DNA from: Arthrobacter globiformis
Lineage (GTDB): Bacteria; Actinomycetota; Actinomycetes; Actinomycetales; Micrococcaceae
Length of the DNA: 64,000 nt
Assembly: GCF_030818015.1 (NCBI RefSeq)
Contig: NZ_JAUSZX010000001.1
Span: 4,092,001-4,156,000 of the forward strand
Direction of reading: 5' to 3'
This document shows positions 59,154 through 64,000 of the stretch, in pieces (position 1 is the stretch's first letter; the number at the start of each line of letters is the position of its first letter). A model generated the notes under the pieces. The model saw only the letters and a list, made by a program, of their open reading frames with translations, made no database searches and was not told where the DNA came from. The position numbers were made by a program, and so were the translations under genes.

Positions 59154-59582
59154 ATGTCGCACAGATCACCCGGCTTCCGGCCCGATGGCGCCGGACGGGC
59201 CCGTGTTTTGCCCGTGACGTGCGCGCGTTGCGGCACCGACCGCCACCTGACCATCAGATCGGTGACAGACATCCGGAACTGCCCGGCCGACGTCGTCATG
59301 GTCGCCTACACGTGCGGCCGGTGCCGGCTCTTTAGCGAACATCCGGCCCAGGTCGCCAACTTGTCCGCGGTCCTCGGCCGCAGGGAACAACCAGGGGAGG
59401 TGCTTATCTTCGGCGGTCACTACATGCACTGCGGACAACCGATGCGGAAGGCCGGATCCGAGCTCCGCCGGCTGTCCGCACCGGTGTCCACCGAAGGCAC
59501 AGCCGAGGACACCCTGGACGTCTACCTGTCCACCCGCGTCCTCAGATGTACGTGCGGATTCCAGATGGAACTGCCCGAGTGA
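59154..59582 (+). CDS. Zinc-ribbon-like protein, paralogue
   Basis: A 142-residue paralogue of the protein at 15354-15782, same length with no gaps and about 72% identity by hand count. C23/C26, C54/C57, H89/H92/C93 and C132/C134 are all kept, which argues for selection on metal binding. The N-terminal 20 residues and residues 41-49 are the most diverged. A terminator lies 95 bases after the stop. Function unknown. Confidence 0.75.
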   Translation: MSHRSPGFRPDGAGRARVLPVTCARCGTDRHLTIRSVTDIRNCPADVVMVAYTCGRCRLFSEHPAQVANLSAVLGRREQPGEVLIFGGHYMHCGQPMRKAGSELRRLSAPVSTEGTAEDTLDVYLSTRVLRCTCGFQMELPE

Positions 59583-59676
59583 GCGGGATCGTACATTTGA
59601 AGGACAAACCTACGCCCGGGTAACTTTGGGTGGGGCCCCACCCTATTCCCCCATGCGGGTGGTCGCCCACGGAAAA

Positions 59677-59712
59677 CCCCGCACCGCCTTCACAAATGGT
59701 GCGGGGCTTTTT
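59677..59712 (+). terminator. Rho-independent terminator
   Basis: CCCCGCACC and GGTGCGGGG with a 12-base loop, followed by CTTTTT. Ends the second cassette transcript. Confidence 0.85.
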
Positions 59713-59795
59713 CGTGCTCAAACCATACACTTCTTGAGGTTTCCGCCCTGCACTGTGCACACCTACTACAGGCCGGGGGCACGTTGGGGTCACGG

Positions 59796-59927
59796 GGGCT
59801 TTGCCTGGTCGTCGAGGACGACCGGGATATTCGCGATTTGGTCACGCTGATCCTGACACGGATCGGATTTGACGTTCAGGCTGTGGGCAACGGCGTTGAG
59901 GGGCGGCCGCAGCGTGGGAACGCCTGA
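59796..59927 (+). pseudogene. Response-regulator receiver fragment
   Basis: The frame reads LCLVVEDDRDIRDLV, TLILTRIGFDVQAVGNGVEG, then unrelated sequence to a TGA at 59925-59927. EDD and the helix pattern are those of a receiver domain; the phospho-acceptor Asp, the rest of the receiver and the output domain are missing. About 298 bases follow with no gene. Confidence 0.7.
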
Positions 59928-60225
59928 GCGGACCTACCCCGGACGCCCCGCCGCCGCACGGCCACAGCAGCGGCCGGCCCGCCGACGTCGTTCTTTCCTG
60001 TCCCTCCGTCCTATATCCGCGGGTGGCACTTCGGTTCCATAATGTCCCCATAAACTTCGGGGACCCTCGCGCCCGGCGACGCTGGCGAGGCGCCACAGAG
60101 TCCCAGGTGGCCGCCCCGGCTGTCGGCGAAACGGGCGGCGACGCGGCCCGGGCACGGACGGCCAGTCCGATCCCGGCACCGAACAGCGGGACCATCGCCA
60201 TAAGTGCAACAAGGAGAGAACTGTC

Positions 60226-60606
60226 ATGCTCAAAGATATGGAAGTCGCCGCTGTCCTTCCGGCGAAGGATGTGGGCAGGGCGAAGGACTTTTACCGGGAC
60301 AAGCTGGGGCTTGAGCCCATCGACCCGGCGAGCAACGACGACGTCATGTACCGCTGCGGCAACGGGACCAGGTTCCTGCTGTACAAAACCGACAACGCGG
60401 GCACTGCAAAAAACACCCAAATGGGCTGGGTAACGGACGACGTCGAGCGGGACGTCCAGGAGCTGCGGAGCCGCGGCGTTGTCTTCGAGGAGTACGATTT
60501 TCCGGGTTTGAAGACAGAGAACGGCATTGCCACCTCGGACGCAGGAAAAGCCGCATGGTTCTTGGACAGCGAGGGCAACATCCTGAGCCTCTTCGAGCTT
60601 CCATAG
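60226..60606 (+). CDS. VOC family protein
   Basis: A 126-residue protein: VAAVLPAKDVGRAKDFYRDKLGLEPID, TRFLLYKTDNAGTAKNTQMGWVTDDVERDVQELRSRG, WFLDSEGNILSLFELP. Glyoxalase fold, substrate unknown. AAGGAG lies about 10 bases before the ATG. Confidence 0.88.
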   Translation: MLKDMEVAAVLPAKDVGRAKDFYRDKLGLEPIDPASNDDVMYRCGNGTRFLLYKTDNAGTAKNTQMGWVTDDVERDVQELRSRGVVFEEYDFPGLKTENGIATSDAGKAAWFLDSEGNILSLFELP

Positions 60607-60633
60607 CTCAGGAGCGGGCTCAAAACCGCCCGG

Positions 60634-60668
60634 AAAGGGGTCGGAACTACGCTGTTCCGGCCCCCTTC
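60634..60668 (+). terminator. Terminator after VOC gene
   Basis: AAGGGGTCGGAAC pairs with GTTCCGGCCCCCTT around TACGCT, 28 bases after the stop. Confidence 0.6.
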
Positions 60669-60924
60669 CGCCTATTCCGCGGCCCCCGGACAGGGGTTGT
60701 TCCACCTGCCCCGCGACGCTCCGGCCCCTCTGCGCGAAACAGAGCAGAGGGCCCCCAATGGAGAGGATTGAAGAAACTATAAGTTCATCAATTCCTCAAT
60801 CACGAGTCTCACTCAGTGCCGTCTGCCCGTCAAGGGCCCTAACCCTTAGTGTGCAAAACGAAACTTTTCGGAACTTCGGGAGCCTGCAGTCAAACCAGGC
60901 AGACGGCCCCTTGGGGGGCGGTTG
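60669..60924. other. Intergenic, no gene seen
   Basis: Contains an AT-rich part (60770-60880) with small inverted repeats. No coding frame is convincing. Confidence 0.3.
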
Positions 60925-61497
60925 TCACTCGGCCCCGGGCACCACCGTCTCGCGGGAAACTTCAGCGAGGGTGAGGCTGCGCGCTCGCGCCTCGGTCAGG
61001 AGTCCTGCCAGGGCCTCCTCAGAGCTGCGGCCGGTCCGGGCGCTGACGGCACGCACTGCATTAGTGATCAGGGCACGCCTCCCCAGGGATTCTTCCAGAA
61101 CTGCTGCCGACTCGTCGGTGAGGACGCCCGCTTGGGCGGGACCGGACCCCACGCCCCATGCACCGAGACCCGCTAGGCCGCCCGCATCAGCCGCAGCCCG
61201 GGCATTCAGCACCGATTCGGCAGCGGCGAGCAGCTCCGCAATCTGGGGAAAGGACAGCCGGTACTGCAGCCGTCCCTCGGAGCGGCGCCCGGTCACGAGG
61301 TGCTGTCCACGCAGCTGTGCGAGTTGCCCCGCTAGGTGCGACGGCTTCAGTCCCGTGGCCGAACAGAGCTCCGCCACCGACGCCGGCCCCGCCGTGAGCA
61401 CAGCCAAAACCCGGACACGGGCGGGATGCGCCAGAGCCTTGAACAACTCCGCCTCAGCGGCCGCGACCTGTTTCCCGGGTCCCACGGATTCGGCCAC
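60925..61497 (-). CDS. ArsR-type winged-helix regulator with ANTAR-like C-terminus
   Basis: A 190-residue protein. Residues 10-85 are an ArsR-type winged helix (ELFKALAHPARVRVLAVL, SVAELCSATGLKPSHLAGQLAQL, HLVTGRRSEGRLQYRLS). The last 60 residues, LEESLGRRALITNAVRAVSA then RTGRSSEEALAGLLTEARARSLTLAEVSRETV, follow the ANTAR three-helix pattern and align by eye with the ANTAR domain of the GAF protein at 61851. ANTAR domains bind tandem RNA hairpins and prevent termination. There is one Cys, so metal sensing is uncertain. GTG 61497 has AGGAG 5 bases upstream. The ANTAR assignment is mine and needs a profile search. Confidence 0.7.
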   Translation of the reverse strand: MAESVGPGKQVAAAEAELFKALAHPARVRVLAVLTAGPASVAELCSATGLKPSHLAGQLAQLRGQHLVTGRRSEGRLQYRLSFPQIAELLAAAESVLNARAAADAGGLAGLGAWGVGSGPAQAGVLTDESAAVLEESLGRRALITNAVRAVSARTGRSSEEALAGLLTEARARSLTLAEVSRETVVPGAE

Positions 61498-61749
61498 CAC
61501 TGCTCCTATCTGCGGAAACACGTGTTCTTAAGCGATTATCCTCTCCCAGAACGATTACTAAAGCTCGCGTTTCCTATTCTCGGTGAATGCCTCCGCGCAT
61601 CGATCCGCTGCATATATTCCGCTCCATATAGAAAGGCGCGCACCCCTCGCGGCGCGGGCCATCCCCTGAAATAATCGTCATAGCACCTTCGACGCCGCAG
61701 TCTGCCACCGGGAGGGCACTCCGCGGACCCAGGAAAGGAACGTACTGAC
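61498..61749. promoter_or_regulatory. Divergent promoter region
   Basis: AT-rich stretch between two ANTAR-type regulator genes, e.g. GCGATTATCCTCTCC and AACGATTACTAAAGC. It should contain promoters in both directions and might contain ANTAR target hairpins; I did not find a clear hexaloop pair. Confidence 0.35.
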
Positions 61750-61851
61750 GTGCCCGTCTCATCAGAATCCCCGGCCCGGCCCGGGACCCTGCCGCAGAGC
61801 CGGCCGGGTGCCCGCCCGCCATCCCCCCACCGAGTGTCAGCCAGGCCCTGA
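61750..61851 (+). CDS. Possible 33-codon leader ORF
   Basis: Starts at GTG 61750 with AGGAAAGGAA upstream and ends with a TGA that overlaps the next ATG (TGATG). Content is Pro/Ser/Arg-rich. It may be a coupling leader, or the true N-terminus of the GAF protein may have been shifted by a frame change. Confidence 0.3.
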   Translation: MPVSSESPARPGTLPQSRPGARPPSPHRVSARP

Positions 61852-62564
61852 TGCAGGCCAACCTGCCCCTCGCCGACGAGCTCGCGGCGCTCACCGCCCG
61901 GATCGCCGACCTCTTACTGACCCACGAAACCGTCGACGAAGCGGTTTCGGCGCTGGCGCAGGCCCTGAAGGAAGCCGTCCCGGGAGCGCTGGGGGCCGGC
62001 GTCAGCCTTATGGATACGCGCGGCCGGCGCACCAGCACGGCCTCCACGGATCCCGACATCCTGCAGGCTGACCAGCTCCAGTACGATCTCAGGCAGGGGC
62101 CGTGCCTGACAGCCTGGGCCCAGCAGGCAACCATTATTGTCGCGGACAGCCGCACCGACCACCGCTGGCCAGCGTGGAGCCGCGCCATCGCAGATTTGCC
62201 CGTGCGCTCGGTGATCAGCACGCCACTGTCCACTCCCGACGGCGCCATCGGTGCGCTGAAGGTCTACTCCCCGGTTCCCGGCGGCTTCGATTCCCGTGCC
62301 GTCCACCTGGTCGAACTGCTGGCGCGTCCCGCTGCCCTGATGCTTGCCAATGCCCAGGCCCGCGACACCGCACAGCGCCTCAGCGACGGGCTCATCGGCG
62401 CACTGGGCGCCCGCGATGCCATCGGAACCGCCACCGGGATGATCATGGAGCGGCTCCACGTCAACCGCGGCCAAGCCCTCTCCACCCTCATTAGCGCCGC
62501 CCGCCGTCGGGAGGTACCGCTGCACCAGCTCTCCCAGGCCATCATCGGCGGCGGCGACCTGTAA
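61851..62564 (+). CDS. GAF-ANTAR transcription antitermination regulator
   Basis: A 237-residue cytoplasmic regulator. Residues 20-170 form a GAF sensor domain (AVSALAQALKEAVPGALGAGVSLMD, LRQGPCLTAWAQQATIIVAD, STPLSTPDGAIGALKVYSP). Residues 178-235 form an ANTAR RNA-binding domain (LIGALGARDAIGTATGMIMER, ALSTLISAARRREVPLHQLSQAI). Actinobacterial GAF-ANTAR proteins bind RNA near ribosome binding sites or terminators in response to redox or ligand signals. It is divergent from the ArsR-ANTAR-like gene. Confidence 0.92.
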   Translation: MQANLPLADELAALTARIADLLLTHETVDEAVSALAQALKEAVPGALGAGVSLMDTRGRRTSTASTDPDILQADQLQYDLRQGPCLTAWAQQATIIVADSRTDHRWPAWSRAIADLPVRSVISTPLSTPDGAIGALKVYSPVPGGFDSRAVHLVELLARPAALMLANAQARDTAQRLSDGLIGALGARDAIGTATGMIMERLHVNRGQALSTLISAARRREVPLHQLSQAIIGGGDL

Positions 62565-62787
62565 CCCGCCGTCACAAAGCCGCCTCCGCACCGGCCGAAA
62601 CGGCATGCACATGCGGGGGTGCCGCCGTCGGCCATTCCCTCACTCCGCATGTCCGGGACTGACACAATCCGGGTGGGACTACACCAATCACCTCCGCCGC
62701 GCAACTTTGGCGCGCGGAACAATTCCAAGGAAAATAGCGAGTCAGCACACAATGCACCGCCCCGCTCACTTCAGGAGACAGAGAACC

Positions 62788-62943
62788 ATGACTAACAACA
62801 TTGCCCCGGGCGCCGGGTTGAACGCCGCCCCGATTGCAGCCATGGCCGCCTTGGACGACCTGGACCTCACGCCGCAGGGACTGTCCGACGCACCGGCGAG
62901 CGAGCTGGATCCGGACACGCTCGTGCACCCCGGCGCCAGCTAA
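62788..62943 (+). CDS. Small acidic protein, unknown
   Basis: A 51-residue frame (TNNIAPGAGLNAAPIAAMA, then LDDLDLTPQGLSDAP, ending TLVHPGAS). AGGAG lies 11 bases before the ATG. The acidic C-terminal part and small size recall secreted or modified peptide precursors, but no modifying enzyme is nearby. Convergent with selO by 5 bases. Confidence 0.5.
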   Translation: MTNNIAPGAGLNAAPIAAMAALDDLDLTPQGLSDAPASELDPDTLVHPGAS

Positions 62944-62948
62944 CCCAC

Positions 62949-64000
62949 TCAGGTTCCGCAGAAGGTCCTATAGGGGCCAAAGCTTTCCGGCGCAGCCTCT
63001 GCATAGCGTTCGACGCCGGGACGCTCGTTATACGGGTCCGTCACCGCTTCGAGCAACTGCCGGAGCGGATCAAGGTCGCCGTCGGTCGCGGCGTCGAGTG
63101 CTTCCTCAACAAGGTGGTTGCGGGGCACATACGCGGGGTTGACCCGGTCCATTTTCTCCGCGTCCGGGTTCAGGGCCCGCCAGGGTTCCGCCCAGGCAAG
63201 GAAGGCGTCCGCTTCCGGGAACAGGTCCCGTGCAGGCTCGCCCTTGCCACGGGCTGCCATGCCGAGCCGCCGGAAGAACGACGTGTAGTCAATGCGCCAC
63301 TCCTGCATCAGCGCGAGCAGTTCGTCAATCATGGGAGACGCAACGTCGTCAGCGATGCTGGCGTCCAGTCCGAGCTTCGCCTTCATGCCGGCCAGCCAGG
63401 CGGCACTGTACTGCCGGCGGAACGCCCCCAGCGACTCCTGGGCCAGTGCGACCGCACGCTCCTCGTCGTCGTCGAACAGCGGAAGGAGCGCCTCCGCCAG
63501 GCGGGTCAGGTTCCACTCTGCTACCACCGGCTGGTTGGCGTAGGCGTAGCGGCCACTCTCGTCGATGGAGCTGTAGACGGTGGCGGGATCGAACGCGTCC
63601 ATGAAGGCGCACGGACCATAGTCGATGGTCTCGCCCGAGATGGCCATGTTGTCCGTGTTCATGACGCCGTGGATGAAACCCACCAGCATCCACTGTGCCA
63701 CCAGGGAAGCCTGGGCGGTTATGGCGGCCTCGAAGAGTCCGAGATACGGATTGTCCGCCTCCGCCGCACCGGGATAGTGGCGCGCGATGGCGTGGTCCGC
63801 GAGGCGGCGCAGCAACCCGGTGTCGCCGGCGACGCGGGCGTACTGGAAGCTGCCTACGCGCAGGTGGCTGCTTGCGACGCGGGTGAGTACGGCCCCCGGC
63901 AGCAGGGTTTCCCGCTGGATGGAACGGGCGGTGGCCACCACTGCGAGGGACCGCGTCGTGGGGATTCCCAGGGCGTGCATCGCTTCGCTGACGACATACT
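62949..64000 (-). CDS. selO: Protein adenylyltransferase SelO (YdiU), partial
   Basis: The gene runs off the window at 64000; about 350 C-terminal residues are present of an expected 480-490. SelO is a pseudokinase-fold enzyme that transfers AMP to Ser, Thr or Tyr of redox proteins. Visible motifs: [55 protein letters not shown] (metal and ATP binding), and the end [29 protein letters not shown]. This SelO ends with a Cys three residues from the C-terminus (FCGT), matching the conserved C-terminal Cys of the family. Confidence 0.95.
   Translation of the reverse strand, partial: YVVSEAMHALGIPTTRSLAVVATARSIQRETLLPGAVLTRVASSHLRVGSFQYARVAGDTGLLRRLADHAIARHYPGAAEADNPYLGLFEAAITAQASLVAQWMLVGFIHGVMNTDNMAISGETIDYGPCAFMDAFDPATVYSSIDESGRYAYANQPVVAEWNLTRLAEALLPLFDDDEERAVALAQESLGAFRRQYSAAWLAGMKAKLGLDASIADDVASPMIDELLALMQEWRIDYTSFFRRLGMAARGKGEPARDLFPEADAFLAWAEPWRALNPDAEKMDRVNPAYVPRNHLVEEALDAATDGDLDPLRQLLEAVTDPYNERPGVERYAEAAPESFGPYRTFCGT

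Noticed and set aside
59842-60705. Minus-strand 287-codon frame opposite the VOC gene
   Set aside because: Antisense shadow; the VOC gene has family motifs and a ribosome binding site, the shadow has neither.

Overview
The window looks like chromosomal DNA of a high-GC actinobacterium of the family Micrococcaceae, most likely Arthrobacter or Pseudarthrobacter. The reasons are codon use (roughly 65% GC), the single-chain RmlC-RmlD fusion, the paaABCDE organisation, the many GTG starts, and several genes whose start codon sits 6-7 bases after a TANNNT -10 box with no ribosome binding site. No rRNA, tRNA, CRISPR array, complete insertion sequence or complete prophage was seen.

Layout. 0.4-6 kb holds surface polysaccharide and envelope genes: an undecaprenyl-phosphate sugar transferase, a DUF4012 protein, a sortase-type wall protein, galU and a VanZ protein. 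6.2-11.2 kb is the phenylacetyl-CoA epoxidase operon paaABCDE plus a PaaG-like isomerase, read leftward, with a PaaR-like operator in front. 11.3-14.7 kb is the dTDP-rhamnose set: rmlCD and rmlB leftward, rmlA divergent. 15-23.4 kb is accessory DNA: a two-gene cassette for a zinc-binding protein, a secreted phytase, a graveyard of gene fragments, a hipBA module behind three evenly spaced palindromes, and a Zur-box operon reduced to rpmJ and a broken cobW gene. 23.4-30.5 kb holds a secreted GH25-like protein, a degenerate EAL protein, two DUF202 proteins, a MarR/MFS pair and a glycosyltransferase-methyltransferase pair.

30.6-37.4 kb is a metal and metalloid resistance island: arsR-aquaporin-arsC plus an 18-residue cysteine peptide, a divergent cmtR-CDF-czcD operon, a CsoR box before a CopB-type ATPase, and a Csp copper-storage protein. 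It contains a lipoprotein scar and a RelE remnant. 37.5-51.2 kb holds a trypsin-like protease, SGNH hydrolase, membrane proteins, an MprF-like protein, SDR/XRE regulator pair, alcohol dehydrogenase, a drug-type MFS transporter and a DUF695-like protein; dispersed palindromic repeats fall between them. 51.6-53.2 kb is a second arsenate locus (arsC-trxB). 53.3-60.6 kb holds an SGNH hydrolase, a LacI regulator with a sugar porter, VOC proteins and a second, partly deleted copy of the zinc-protein cassette. 60.9-64 kb holds an ArsR-type regulator with an ANTAR-like tail, a GAF-ANTAR protein and the C-terminal part of selO.

How the parts connect. GalU and RmlABCD supply nucleotide sugars that the sugar transferase pathway could use. 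ArsC reduces arsenate, the aquaporin releases arsenite, TrxB or mycothiol supplies electrons, and CsoR, CmtR and ArsR sites control the copper, cadmium/lead and arsenic genes. The strongest candidates for undescribed biology are the duplicated zinc-protein cassette with its conserved leader, the cysteine peptide in the ars operon, and the ArsR-ANTAR protein.
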